A stretch of 64,000 bases of DNA from Tyto alba (taxonomy: Eukaryota > Chordata > Aves > Strigiformes > Tytonidae): NCBI RefSeq assembly GCF_018691265.1, contig NW_024881321.1, forward strand, positions 12,465,387 through 12,529,386. Direction: 5' to 3'. Position 1 is the stretch's first letter. The number at the start of each line of letters is the position of its first letter. The notes under the pieces are model-generated. The model saw only the letters and a program-made list of their open reading frames with translations, ran no database searches and was not told where the DNA came from. Positions 14,201 to 27,389 of the stretch are shown piece after piece. Both the position numbers and the translations under genes were made by a program.

Positions 14201-15318
14201 CATATTGTCCTCATTCATATAAATGTATTGCCTTTTCTTGAGCATTGGTATGTTTTGCATTTAATTATGTATTTTGCATAATATTTCACTCTGAGTACAG
14301 ATGCACCACTTATTTATATAATATCCTCAGGTATTCTGGACAACAGTCAGATTGATCAGCAGAAGTGTTTATGAAAAGCATAATTTTGCGAAAATGCTCT
14401 GGAAATATATAACTAGAAAGACAGTTTGATTTGTTAAGTGAGACATTTGCAGTAATCATATTTGATGTATGTAATGAGGAAATAAGTGTAATTAAGAATG
14501 GGATTAATTTTACCTATATGCAGCTATATAGAAGTTACACTGGTAGTGCACACAGGTTATTCAATTACCTACAGAACCACCTGCAGGAAGTGATTCAACC
14601 CTCCTCTCGTCATCACTTACTCTAAACATAAATGCTATCATTTGTAAGAGGCTCCTTACCGTTGACTGTAGAGGGCATCTAGATAAATAGCCTACATTAT
14701 GTGCCTAAGTTTTAGACAACATCTTGGTACATGAATGTCACTTTACTCGCCTAATCAATATTAAACATTCTCAATTATTATTTATTTATAAACTAATGCT
14801 TGATGCTGTCAGATGCTTTGAAACCTAAGCATGATGACAGGAAAGTCTGTAAGGGTGTGAAATTCCAGTTCTTGCCAGAATGTTTGTCAAAGTTGTGGTA
14901 CAAACACAAAAATTACCTTGAAAGATAAGAGCAAAACAGTTGAACCATATTTTGTTGTATAGTTCTGACTTCTATAATATAAATTTTGAAAAAAAATCAT
15001 GTATAAGGTCTTGTTCATTTAAAATTCAGGTTGTATTTATATTCATTATCTCTCAAATTCATATTTGTTTAAACAGCTTCTAATAGGTATAAAGATATTA
15101 TGCCATGACTTGATAACATAAATTTGCAACAATTTTATGAACTAAATATGAGATCTAAATAGCTTTAGTCTATTTTTGTATATGATATAAGACTTAAATT
15201 ATAAATTAATGAAATTTATCTTGATAAAAACCTGTGGGGAACTAAAACAAAACAAAAAGCCTTCACCACTAGTACCAGATCAACATACTCTGAAACACTG
15301 ATGAAAAGTCACAAGATT
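8283..15318. other. AT-rich intergenic DNA, no gene seen
   Basis: About 7 kb of AT-rich sequence with only short, unconvincing open frames. A G/T-rich low-complexity patch lies at 12935-13005. Nothing else is recognised. Confidence 0.5.
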
Positions 15319-15895
15319 TGATGAGTTGACCCTGGCGAACTGCTAAACACCTTACCCAGCCTCTTGCTCACTCCCTCTCTCTCTGGACAGGAAGAAAATA
15401 GAAGGAAGAAGACTTGTGGATTGACATCATGACAGTTAAATAGGAAAATCAAAAGCTGCATGTGCAAACAAAGGAAAACAAGGGATTCATTCACTATGTC
15501 CCATCACCAGGCAGAGGTCTAGCCACTGCCTAGAAAGCAGAACCTCAACACTTGTAATGGTTGCTTGGAAAGACGAATGTCGTAACCATGAACAGCCTGC
15601 TTTCCTCCTCCTTTCCCAGAAATTTCATCACTGAGTATATCATATGGTATGGAATATCACTTTGGTAAGTTGAGGTCTGTTGTCTCAGCAATGTCCCTCT
15701 CAACTTCTTCCCTAGGCCACTCACTGAGGAATGATGAAGGTGGAAGGAAAGCCTTGTCTTTGTGCATGTATTGCTTATCAATAGCCAAAACACTGGTGTG
15801 CTACCAACAGATTTTTAGCCACAAATGCAAAACATAGCACCATATCAGCTGCTATTGAAGAAAGTTAATTCCACCCCAGCAAGATCCAATGTACA
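15319..15895 (-). mobile_element. Old solo ERV LTR (family 2)
   Basis: This 577-bp segment aligns by eye, block by block, with the outer LTR at 6628-6720 plus 7795-8282. Shared blocks include ctcactccc, gacagttaa/tag, gattcattcac, atggtatgga/gtatatc, and catagc..catat..agct. It is clearly more diverged than the copy at 6628-8282 and has small deletions. Ends are approximate (within about 10 bp) and no target duplication survives. Orientation is inferred from the same relationship as the other copy. Confidence 0.75.
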
Positions 15896-18800
15896 AGACA
15901 ATGAAGGAAATATATAAATCTACCTACTTCATTCATAAAGGCTGAGAACCTGAATTTCAAAAGAAAAATGAGAATTTAAAGGTGCTTTTATGTGTGGGAA
16001 AGGGTGAGTGAGTTAAAAAAACTATACTATATTACACATTTACAGTTCAGCTACAGACATGTTGAGAACTTTCAATGGAAAGAAACCTCACTGAAACTGG
16101 ATTGATATTTGTGCAATATATTTTATTTTAATGTATGTTTTTCCTTTAAAGAGATGCTTTTTGTTATGTAATATTGAATTGAATTTTTTCCTTATAGAGA
16201 CAGCCTGTTATTTTGTTATAAGTGTCATTGCTCCAAGGGGAAGAAAAGGACTAAAAACAGAAAAGGTATATCTGAAGTGAGAACCATGAATGGCAAATGG
16301 AGAACTGATACTCAGGGCACAGTATCACACTGAAAACACTGAAGAAATTCTGGTACAAAGTGAGGACAATGACTGCATGAGATCTAATTCATCAAGGCCA
16401 TAAAAGTCAGACCTGTAACTAACGTGGGCTGTATTTGTATTTATTCTGGAAAGTGTAAAATTTTCACAAAATTGAAAAAAAAAAAAAAAAAACTTAAATA
16501 AATAGTGAATACTAATATTTGCTGCTAAATCATATACAGAAATTTGTTCTTAAAAACTAGGTCTTCTTTTTAAAACAATATTTTAAAAGAGTGACCAAGC
16601 CAGAATCTCTGATGATATCAGTGTAGTTAACCTTACTGAATGAAGAAAATTAAGTTAATTATTGCATATTTTTCCCATGTTGATATGGAGTCTGATATGA
16701 ATGTTTTGTGATGACAAAAAAAAACCCAAAACATTATTTATGCATATAATATGTACATAGCTACACAGCATAAGTGTTGAGGCTTATTCTCAGATCAGGA
16801 ATTATTTGATATTATGTGTCAGACACTTTCAAAATTATTCTATAATAATTGTATGGTTTCAGTGGGGAATTCAAGTAAAGAGGTAGAATGTATCAAATGA
16901 AGTATTCACCTCAAACTACTCACTAATGCGCAATTTAAACACTGGAGGAATAATTAGTGAAAATTAGCTCTGTAGCTTTTGAAATAAAAATAGCTTTTTA
17001 TATACCTATACTTTAAAACATTAATCTATGATACTGCATTAGAATAAAATATTTAGTATGATTTTTGTGAAATATTGACTAGCTTATATGTGAGTTCAAA
17101 CTCTGATATTTTAAGTAAAGCAGTTTTCTCCTTGTTCCTAGGATTGAATGGGTTAATAATTTGAACAAAAGAAAGGCCTTTATTAGTAAAATGTTTCATT
17201 TGCCTGATAGAGTTGTGGTTTATCGTTGCTCAATACTACTTTCACTACATATTTGAAAAAGAACACAACCTAACACTCAGAAAACCACAAACCATCCCCC
17301 TTCAGTTCTCATTCATTAAAAAAAAAAAAAAAAAAAAAAAAAGAAATTAGAACCATAAAATAATTAAAACTATATTGTGGCCTTCCAATAACATTTTTTT
17401 GAGGGAATGTAGTAACCTCATCTTTTATTTCCTTTTCTTCTGTATCGGGAAAAAAACTCACAGTGGAATTTAATTATTTTCCAAGTAAATGTAATTAATG
17501 AGCAGAAGACTGAAGTATTGAGAAGTTAGTTTGACGTTTGAAGAAGTTAGACACATAAAGCCAGACTTTCTATACATTTTTGTTATTAGAATTTTTGCTG
17601 TTATCATCTTTTAAACTGATTGGAAATAGGACAAAGTCATTAAAAAAATGTAGGTGTTCTAAAACCAATTAAACTTTAAATCATAATGATGACCACACAG
17701 TAGCACGAAGTACTCACATACAAGTAACATATTAATTTGAACAAACAATAAATCAAATAAGGACCAAAAAAAAAAAAAAAAAAGCCCTTCACACAGAAGG
17801 TGAAACAATGGGGCACAGGTCACTATTAACATTCAAAATTTATAATGAAAGGAACTAAGAAATCACTGGTTTTCTACTGCACAGCATCTCACTCACTGAG
17901 CATACAGAAAGGTAATGTGAGCTCAGTGAAAGTTGAACATTTATTAAAATTAACATTTTTATCTCTTTATCGAATTTCTTAATCATCAGTTTATTATTAG
18001 AAGTTATGCATGGGGATGGAGGAATCTCCACTAAAGTTGTTTGCTCAAACAGTGCAAAGGCGGTTATTCAGATCTTAGTTCTCCTGCTACCCTGCTAGAG
18101 TAGAAGTCTGCAGAGAGAGAAACTACTGTTGTATTTCAAAATATATTTTAAAAACTAACTTTTTTCTGCCTTAAAATAACAGTATCAAAAGTATACATTC
18201 AAAGAAACAAAATATTTTTGCTCATTTTTGGTTTGAATGTGTATCCCAAGAATGAGAATACCAAGTCTGCCAAGACCTGAAATAGCAATATTTTTTGACA
18301 TTTGCAACTGTCTGATCAGATAATTCAATCAAAGTATTCTAGGAAAGGAGTAAAACAATTGGATCTGAACTCATCTCTGTAGCAATATTTTAGCAAATGT
18401 AGTTTTCTCTTAATTATCTCATTCTGTTTCCTTGTGTTGGTGTTTAGAGACAAAATCTTATTTCTCTTTTATTTATGTGTTTACTTTCTTTTCCTCTCCC
18501 ACAACTTCACTGTCATCAGAGTGAACTGTTATGCAAGGAAACCAGACAGGTCTTCAGGGCAGTGAAAAATGATTTTGACACACAGAACAACCACAACTTA
18601 GAAGATATATTCATTACTTTCTGTCATCTGATGGTTCTTCTGCTGTCAGAAAGAAATGGCCCTCTATTATGGAGATTTATGAGAATTTTACTTTTCAGTA
18701 AAACTTGAATAACTGTTTCCAGAACTGTCCCATTCTATACCCCTGGTTCCTTATGAAGTACTAGGAAACATAGTAGTAGGAATAAAATAAATAGTAGCTT

Positions 18801-21756
18801 GATAAAGGATCGGAATAGGTGGAATAAAAGGTGTGTGAAGCCTAAACAAAAACTGGCAGTCTCTTGTTCCTTTATAACAGAAAATAGTATGTTTTCTCCC
18901 ATGTCACTTGTTACAGCTAGCCAGCAGCCTAACAAGATTTTACAGTGGATCTTTTGAAAACATATCAACATAGATTCCCATTAAAACATTGTGTCTTGAC
19001 TAGCATCACTTTTTAGATATGAATAGTTTATCAAATACAGTTCAGTTTGTAGCAAGAAGACACTAAACATAAGAAAGTAATGACAAAGTTTGCTTATTTT
19101 AATTTAAAGATGTGTTCCAGAAACCTAAGGACCAAAAAATATAATTTTTCAGTTTTACAAATTTTTATCATTATCTTTGCTTCCTAACTTGCATATCTAT
19201 ATCTATGCCTTGTCCAAACATCCTCATGGGATACTGAAAACATATGAAATGAATTCAGTGATCTCACTCATTATTAAGACAATTAACACAGTGTACCAAA
19301 TATATTTGCTCACCAGTGTTGTAACATATCCTGTAACCTTTAATTATCAGATTTGTCTATCTTTTTCTGAAATGTAGTAAAACATGCAGTAATCGCTCAT
19401 ATGTAATGAGAGAAATTCATATGGCTATACATGAAAAAACACTAAATGATCTAACATACTCATTGCTCATACTTTGAAGTATGTGTCTTACATAAATCAT
19501 AAAAATATTTGACCTAAATTACTGGAAATTGTGTGACTAATCTGAAAGACAGCAAAATATTACAACATTGTTCCATCAGACACACACAGTTTTAAGAAAC
19601 CTTGGAATCTAATTTTGAACTTGTGGACAACCAATAATAAGTACAGCTTTAACTGTAATGTGGTTGTCTGTATCCCACAACTATCAAATCACTCTAATAC
19701 TCTAACTGATATTTATAGGATTTAGATAAGAAAATTTCCAAAATTTTCCCATCTGTGATGTATCTCTAACAGTCTATCTAGGCAAAGTTAATGATTTTTT
19801 TTTTTTTTTTTAATTCCTGGAATGACATAAAAATCATATGGTACGTATGGTGATTTAGGGATTCAGGAAATAATTCTGAAACCTGATGGTAATCAGAAAG
19901 ATCCAAAACAACACTAAGAATATCCTGAAGAGTTAAATGCTAAACAAGTTATCAATATGAGATGATGAACCGGATCTGACAACAGGCTAAATAAGAAGAA
20001 AAGCAAAGCAAGAAGTAGCTAGTTTAGAATCCAACTGATATAGACATGAATTGTCCTAAATTTCAAGCTTTGATTTAAGTATAAGTACCTGAATTCTGCA
20101 TAAAGTAAGTGATAAAAAATGGGGATATCTGAATAACTGAAGAATCTAAGTCTAAATGTCCCTCTTTCAGATGATGTTATAGGGCATTATCTCAGACAAT
20201 GCAGGGCATACCTTTGAAAAGCTGAAGTTAAACGTACTGGAAATTTTTAGATAAAGAAGGCTACCTACATCCATTCATTTATTTGTTCAGAGTCAGGAAG
20301 TCTTGGAAAGTAAGCAGAGAGTGACAGCTTCCCAAGTCTTCCCTGATTTTCAATTATCAGAATCTCGTTAGTCACACTGTCACAACTGAAGAGAAAGTAT
20401 TAGGCCTCTCAGACTGAAGTAACCACTTACAGAGCATCTGCTACAACAGTGTAAAACAGTTGAGTAACCAGTAACTTTTAGACATAAAGGCTATTTCCAC
20501 TCAAGAGGCAAGATTAAAGGAAGCATTTTGTTGTTTCTTTTTCTGTTTTAGATGTGATAATCATAGACAATCTTGATTTTTTTTAAGTACCAAACAGAAA
20601 AGTCATCAAAGAACACAAACATCTCGGAAAATGGGAATCTGAAGTAGAATAACAAATAAAAATGTAGCCAATGTAATGTTGGTTTGAATGTATGATATTG
20701 TCATCTGTTCACATAAAAATACACATTTTTCTAACATGTACCCATATACCTTGGAAATGTTACATGAAGTTTTAAGTTATTATGTTATTGTCATTCTGAT
20801 CCCCTTCCATGTCTTTTGTTTCTGAACACTTTTCCTTCCCTCTGCATTTTCCACTGAAGTTTTCTCTCTAGTTTCCAATTTATCATTCCTAATCAGAGAT
20901 CCCAAATGTAATTTCCTTCAAAAGGTATGTCCCTCATTAAGATATGTACTGGATTTCTTGCTAAACTATTACCATCAGATTTATATTTCCCACCTCTCCT
21001 TGCATAAAAATTTTTTCATGCCATGCTTCCAAAACTTGCTTGTTACCTGCCTGCATCCTGCCTATTCCTTCCTGAAATTATCTCAGTTACCACTTCTGAG
21101 TTCTGATTTCTATTCCATTCTTCAGTCTGACTCCCAAGATGTTGTGGCTCTGAATGTGAATGATATATAGGTCTCTTGATAAACCGTCAAGTCACTGAGA
21201 ACGTTTACATACAGATACATATAGCCTGTCCACACAAGAGAACAGATTCAGAAATATGCACCTAAGCAAATAAAAGTTTATGCCAGAACCCTCCCTCTGT
21301 CTTCTGTGTAGCCATAAATAGTTTTGAAATTCAAAGTAACTCACACCTTTACTCTGCATATGGAATTATAAGAAATAAAAAATATCTTCAATATTTAATT
21401 CAAATTCCACTTGAGTAGTCGGTCATTTTTTCTCCACTTGCTTGTTTTACATAAATTATGATGTGATAAGTAACTATGACAATCTAAAATAACTATGAAG
21501 CTGTTGCTGAACAATTACTGTGACTCTTACCGAGGTAATAAACCTATCTCAAGAAAAGACGTTCTAAACTGTGGAATTGTGGAATACATTACAAATGCTT
21601 TTCAAAAGAAAAATAAATGGGGATTCAGTCACCTAAATGCAGGCATCTAGCACAAGTTTAATTACCCTACAGTATCCCCTTGGACCTCAGTTACTTCTCC
21701 TGAAGAACATGTGTCTTTCTTAGATCATGTTGTATGTGCCAGGATGGATGTCCCAG
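15896..21756. other. AT-rich intergenic DNA, no gene seen
   Basis: No gene or transposon is recognised. It contains several homopolymer runs: A runs near 16475-16492, 17318-17342 and 17766-17783, and a T run near 19797-19812. Open frames are short and unremarkable. Confidence 0.5.
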
Positions 21757-21866
21757 ATTTATTGAGATATTCTAAATACCACTATATAGGTATCATGGAT
21801 TCAGTTGCATACTAGCAACTGAATCCATGATACCTATATAGTGGTATTTAGAATATCTCAATAAAT
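21757..21866. repeat. Perfect inverted repeat, 52-bp arms, 6-nt loop
   Basis: Left arm 21757-21808 and right arm 21815-21866 are exact reverse complements around the loop atacta. The arms carry no mismatch, so the structure is either very young or is maintained by gene conversion or template switching. The tip of the hairpin (about 26 bp, cagttgc-loop-gcaactg and flanks) occurs again directly downstream at 21867-21892. No target duplication or transposon ends are seen. It could fold into a long stem-loop RNA if transcribed. A cloning or assembly fold-back is the main alternative. Confidence 0.95.
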
Positions 21867-21892
21867 TTCAGTTGCATACTAGCAACTGAATC
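21867..21892 (+). repeat. Direct duplicate of the hairpin tip
   Basis: This 26-bp segment repeats the centre of the preceding palindrome (21799-21824) and is itself a short hairpin with the same atacta loop. Its position immediately after the right arm suggests that both arose in one replication template-switch event. Confidence 0.85.
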
Positions 21893-22149
21893 ACTACCAA
21901 ATTACACATCCAGTATGAACTTAAATAAATGCCTCATTAGACAGGCTGTGTATCTGTTGTGTAATCCTCAGAGTGGAATTGCATACACAGACCTGCCTGT
22001 AAACTGTATTCTCAAAAAGGTTATAAAATAATGGTTTTCTCTTCTTTCCATGAAAATATATGTAGTAAAACCCATTTGACCAAGTAGTTTGATGAAAGAC
22101 TTATTCAGACACAGTCACACATTCTTCTATGAACATTAGCTTAATTATG

Positions 22150-23219
22150 TGACCCGGGTTGAGTGAGTGGTAGAGTTTTTTTTGGTGGCAGGGGACGGAG
22201 CTATAGGGGAGACCCCCTGTGAGAAGCTTCTCAAAGGTCCCCCAGCTCCAAGTCAGCTCCACTTCTGTTTTGAAACTAAGCCAATCAGCTTCACCTCTGT
22301 GATAATGTATTTAGGAAGGGAGGTGGTGACGTGCAGTCAGACTTGTGAGGAGGAGTTGCAGCAGCTGCATGAACACCAAGGTCAGTGGAGGAACAGAGGA
22401 AGGAAAGAGTGGAGAGGTGTGCCAGTGCAGAGACCCCCCTGTATCCTGTGGTGACACGGCAGGGTGGCCCCCCCCTGCCACCCATGAAGATCTACGGTGG
22501 AGCAGATATTGATTTATGGCCTGTGGCTTCCGCCTGATTGATGATCAAGGTTCTGTGCCCAAAGAAGGCCAGTGTCTCATGGGAAAAGGTAGCCCCGCTG
22601 CTGTAATTCAGCGCTGGGAGGATTGCAGCATGCGGGGGAGTCCCACGCCGGAGCAGCTCGGGAAGGGCTGCAGCCGTGGCAGGGAATCCAGTCAGAGGAA
22701 GTTGGTGACCCATGACGGAGCAGTGTGGGGAATGCTGCGGCCCATGGGAGGAATTCATGTGGGAGAAAGTTTGCGGAGGACTGTCTCCTTGAGAGGGGGA
22801 CCACGATGGAGCAGGGGGAAGAAGTTCCAGAAGCTTCCTGCACTGAAGATGGAGAATGTGGCAGCACTGACTGCACCCCCCATTCCCTGCCCCTGCGCCA
22901 CTGGGGGAGGAGGTAGAGATATTGGGAGCAGAGCTGAGCCCGGGAAGAAGGGAGGGGTGTGGGGAAGGTGTTCTCAACATGTGGCAATTTTCTCACTGTC
23001 CTACTGTTACGTGTTGTTAGTGTCTGTAATAAATGTGCATTCTTTTTTTCTTCCACTAACATGTCTGCCTTTTGCTCGTGTCCATAAAGGGGAATTTTCC
23101 CCATCCCAGTCCTATCTTAAACCCCAATCCTGGCTCTCTGTCCCTTCTTATTGCTGGAAGAGAAGGGAGAGAGAGCCGCTGCATGGTGGTTGGCTGCTGA
23201 CCAGGCCCAAACCATGACA
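22150..23219 (+). mobile_element. Solo ERV LTR (family 1), plus strand
   Basis: A 1,070-bp LTR that starts tgacccggg and ends accatgaca. Flanks are ttatg (22145-22149) and ttgtg (23220-23224), a 5-bp duplication with one later change. The core promoter is represented by gtatttagg near 22308, weaker than TATTTAAG in the sister copy, and the AATAAA signal is near 23029. The distance between them implies an unusually long, GC-rich R region of about 700 bp. There is no internal proviral sequence next to it. Confidence 0.9.
22516..23217 (+). other. LTR-embedded open frame, 233 codons
   Basis: Open frame inside the LTR at 22150-23219, starting MACG. It is collinear with the frames at 26674-27387 and 6885-7430 over the first 130 or so residues. 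The hydrophobic stretch near residues 155-174 is altered relative to the sister copies, and the C-terminal part runs almost to the LTR end. The function is unknown. The reverse strand of the same DNA is also open for 162-175 codons, which argues that openness partly reflects base composition. Confidence 0.3.
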
Positions 23220-23224
23220 TTGTG

Positions 23225-26200
23225 ATAGCTAGATTTGTGTCACAAAATGTAATTGGGTTTCAATACTTACAAAACACTTGAAAATATAAAGATTTACATA
23301 TAAATGGAATAGAGATTAAAATCATACTTTTATAGAGCTACCATCTTGTTGATTTATCTAGTTCCTATTTATAAATAAAATATGATTGACACTTGTTAAT
23401 TGAATTCTTCATAACTGAAATGATTGCCAAAACCTTATTTCTCTTATTAGATATATGTTAACACCATCTGGATTGCAGATCTTTTTGATTACTGAATTTT
23501 TTCGGAGTGTTAAAGATAAGTGTAGTTTCAAGTGAGTAGCTGTATCCTTTTATTTTTGGAGGTATATTAAAAAAAAAAAAAAAAAAAGTAAAATCTCTCC
23601 AGATAAGATGCTCTTATCAGAAATAAGCAACAAAATAGCTTCCGTCTTGTTGCATGAATATCTGACATACCTTTAAGATGATCACAAGTGTTTATTTATA
23701 AATGGACACCTGCTAACTACCATACTGTTGAGTTTTGAAAATGGAAGTTCTCTGTCATCTTTTGCAATAAATTAATTAGCTATATACAAGATTCCTGAGA
23801 ACACCACCAAAAAAATTGAGACTTCTAATAGCAGGTGTAGTACAATGGGCAATTACATAATAAAGATACTGACTTTTTTGAAAAATGTTGGGTGGGGGTT
23901 GTTTGTAGTATATAGGACCTAAACTGAACAAGGGAAGTCTTTATCAACTAAACACTACACCTGCATATAATTATTCATAATGTCTTTACTTTTGTTTCCT
24001 ACTTAATGTTACAGAAAGTATTTGAAAGCCAGTTTGAATGTCATTGTTTGTCTTACTTACAGAAAGAAAGCCTTTATTTCCAGATGAATATATAAAACCA
24101 CAACAGACTTAAAAATAAAAAGAAACAAAAGACTATTCACATGCTGAAGAGTGTCCTTACTTTAGGGTTAAATCTAGCATCATAATCTTTCTTTTAGTCA
24201 AATACCTGTAAAATAGGAGAAAGAAAGTATTTGTTATCTAAAGTCTTTTAAGTGTTCAGCTATTTTTTTTTTTTTTTAATTTAGGGTAAAATTGTAAATG
24301 CCTGCTGTTATAGCTGATGAAAGACAGACATGATAATGTGGCTGAACCATCTGTTATTTAATAAAACACCACAGTTGTGTCAAGAAGTAATTCTGGCTAA
24401 CAACATATTCCTTTAGAAAAAAAAAAGACTTCAATTATTACTGTAGAAACTAAAGACAATGATTCTTGAATCTCTGTGAAAGATCGCTTATGTGTTCACT
24501 CCTTTCAGATAGTATTTCCTCCCCTCCTTTTCCCTCCACTCCTCTCTAGCATTGTTCTTTTACCAATTTTCAGTTTAATTCAAGAAACAATGATATCAAT
24601 AATGTTAGAAAACAGTCAGTAATTTCACCAGGAGAACAGACAGACATGAACAGACCTGTGGGTCAAGAGACAGACAAGTACTTTGGATAGACTCTGAAGA
24701 CAACACAAATAGGGAATGCTCAGAAAGACAGAACACTGAGTGAAAAATACAAGCAAGAAAATGTACAGAATTTCAAGGCATCAAGTAACAATGGTGAAAG
24801 TTCTCCCCTTCTCTTTTCCTCATAATATTTTTAAAATATTTTTTCTATGTTAATGCTAAATTTCATATTCATGCATCAAATAATTTCAGATTGCTTCAAG
24901 CTAGCATCATTACCTTTCCAAATATATTTCCAGTATAATGCATGTTGACCACACAGGATTGGGGAACAGATCGCTGTTTTCTGGTTGTTATTTTTCCCTG
25001 CAACCCAGTCAATATCCCTGAGAAATTCAAAAGATACACTGTCTACAGTAGCCATGAGAGTTACAGAGACATAAAGTTTTCATAAAGATAAGGTCATCTC
25101 TGTTGCTTTACACTGAATTTATTTTGCTGTATTCAGAGACCATAGGAAGATGAATGGGAACAACTAAATCAGATGATTTAGAGACAGATCCATTTAATAG
25201 ATTTTTGATCAGTTTAGCAGTACATTGTATAAAATGAAAATCTCAGCTTCAGTAGAATAGTTCTGAGTGTTGCACATGCTGTCTCAGTTCTCTAAATGTT
25301 AAAGTGTGAACATTTGCACATCTAGACAGTGGCTGCACACTTAGACAGTGGTTCACAGGACCCAGACTGCTGAATAGTATCCTATAAAAAAATGGCATTG
25401 AGGAATATTTATGGACACTTTTAGGTAGATTTAGCCACTAAACTTACAGTTGCAATTTCACACATCTATAAATTTTGACTCAGAACTAGAAAACTACTTG
25501 TGTCATCTCTCCCTATATGACTTTAATTGTCTAAACTACTGCTTGAATTTTCTCAAAGCAGAAAATTCATCTGTATTTATCACTGCTGTTGCAGTCCAGC
25601 AGCTTCTCTGATATGGGTTCTAGGCCTGTTACAGCTTTTGAGCCACAACAATCTGCTTATAATGACAATACAAGCCACACACCATAACATACTGTTTGAA
25701 GACAGAAACATCTGCACCTACATCACAAGTCTAACCACAAAAACCTAAATCAACCTGATGATGGTGGGGAAGGGAGTAGAGTGCTTGAAAGAACTTCTTA
25801 AATCTCATATTTGGTGTATTTTATGGATTATCTTCTGGCTAAAAACAATTAATTAATTAATCAAGTCCCATAAGAGTAAGAGAGACCATCTGGACCCAAA
25901 TGTCTCATATTTTATCACTGTGAATAAAAATGAGATTTCTTAGGGAAGTGCCTTAGACTTTTTCTGTTAGACAAATGAGAGATGGATTGAGGTTATCATC
26001 CTCTACTTATTCTATACTTAGGATGAAAATGCTTTTCAATATTGTTCAAGGAGAATCATTCCCTTGAAAATTAACCAAGTTCATGACTATAATTTCCTAT
26101 AAAACACTCTGTGAATTCATTTTGGAGGGGTTGTAATCAGTAAGGTCCAGAGCTTGCTTCCCTTCCTTGCAATAAAAGCACCTGCTTGGAAAATTGACCC

Positions 26201-26303
26201 AGTAACTTCACAGAAAAAATCCAAAGTATTAGATATGGTGTAATATTCCCTCATGCAATTTTCTTTCTGTTACTTTCTTCTGTAGCTTCTATAAATTCTG
26301 TAG
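23225..26303. other. AT-rich intergenic DNA between two solo LTRs
   Basis: About 3.1 kb with no retroviral gag, pol or env reading frames and no primer-binding site or polypurine tract recognised next to the LTRs. It is therefore host spacer, not proviral interior. An A run sits near 23570-23587 and a T run near 24263-24279. Confidence 0.6.
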
Positions 26304-26308
26304 TGAGC

Positions 26309-27384
26309 TGTTCTGGGTTGAGTGAGTGGTGGAGTTTTTTGGTGGCAGGGGAGGGGGCTATCAGGGCAGCCCCCTGTGAGAAGCTTCTCGAAGCTCCCCC
26401 AGCTCCACATCAGCTCCACTTCTGTTTGGGAAATTGAGCCAATCAGCTGCGCCTCTGCGATAATGTATTTAAGAAGGGATGTGGTGACATGCAGTCAGAC
26501 TTGTGAGGAGGAGTTGCTACAGCTGCCTGAACACCAAGGTCAGTGGAGGAACGGAGGAAGAAAGGAGGGGGGAGGTCTGCCGGAGAAGAGACCCCCCTAT
26601 ATTCTGTGGTGAGATGGCAGGGTGGCCCCGCCCTGCCACCCATGAAGATCTACGGTGGAGCAGACATTGATTTATGGCCTGTTGCTCCTGCTCGGATAAT
26701 CAAGGTTCTGTGCCCGAAGAAGGCCAGTGTCTCATGGGAAAAGGTAGCCCCACTGCTGTAATTCAGCGCTGGGAGGATTGCAGCATGCGGGGGAGTCCCA
26801 CACCGGAGCAGCTCGGGAAGGGCTGCAGCCATGGCAGGGAATCCAGTCAGAGGAAGTTAGTGACCCATGACGGAGCAGTGTGCGGAACACTGCGGCCCGT
26901 GGGAGGAATTCATGTGGGAGAAAGTTTGCGGAGGACTGTCTCCTGTGAGAGGGGGACCACGATGGAGCAGGAGGAACAAGTTTTGGACACTCCCCTCACC
27001 GAAGATGAAGGAAGTGGCAGCACTGACTGCACCCCCCATTCCCTGCCCCTGCGCCACTGGGGGGGAGGACGTAGAGATATCGGGAGCAGAAGTGAGCCCG
27101 GGAAGAAGGGAGGGGTGTGGGGAAGGTGTTCTCAAGATGTGGCAATGCTTCTCACTGTCCTGCTCTGTTATGTGTTGTTAGTGTCTGTAATAAATGTATG
27201 TTCTTTTTTTTTCCTTCCCCTAACGAGTCTGCCTTTTGCTCGTGATCATAAAGGGGAATTTTTCCCCATCCCAGTCCTATCTCGAACCCCAAGCCTGGCT
27301 CTCTGTCCCTTCTCATTGCCGGAGGGGAAGGGAGAGGGAGCTGCTGCATTGTGGTTGGCTGCCAATCAGGCCCAAACCACGACA
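26309..27384 (+). mobile_element. Solo ERV LTR (family 1) with 5-bp duplication TGAGC
   Basis: The best preserved copy of the family, 1,076 bp. It has a perfect duplication tgagc at 26304-26308 and 27385-27389, starts tgttctggg and ends accacgaca. A TATTTAA core promoter lies at 26466-26472 and an AATAAA signal at 27189-27194, so U3 is about 190 bp, R about 700 bp and U5 about 170 bp. The long R region is GC-rich and holds a 237-codon open frame. Confidence 0.93.
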
Positions 27385-27387
27385 TGA
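26674..27387 (+). other. LTR-embedded open frame, 237 codons
   Basis: The longest of the related LTR frames. It begins MACC shortly after the middle of the LTR and runs into the target duplication, so its last residue lies outside the element. A hydrophobic segment near residues 157-179 (MLLTVLLCYVLLVSVINV) is the only domain-like feature, and it is followed by several aromatic residues. No viral accessory protein is recognised. It lies between the inferred start site and the poly(A) signal, so it would be included in an LTR transcript. Confidence 0.3.
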
Positions 27388-27389
27388 GC

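Noticed and set aside
22150..27384. A provirus bounded by the two plus-strand LTRs at 22150 and 26309
   Set aside because: Each LTR has its own, different 5-bp duplication directly at both of its ends, and the 3.1 kb between them has no viral genes. They are independent insertions.
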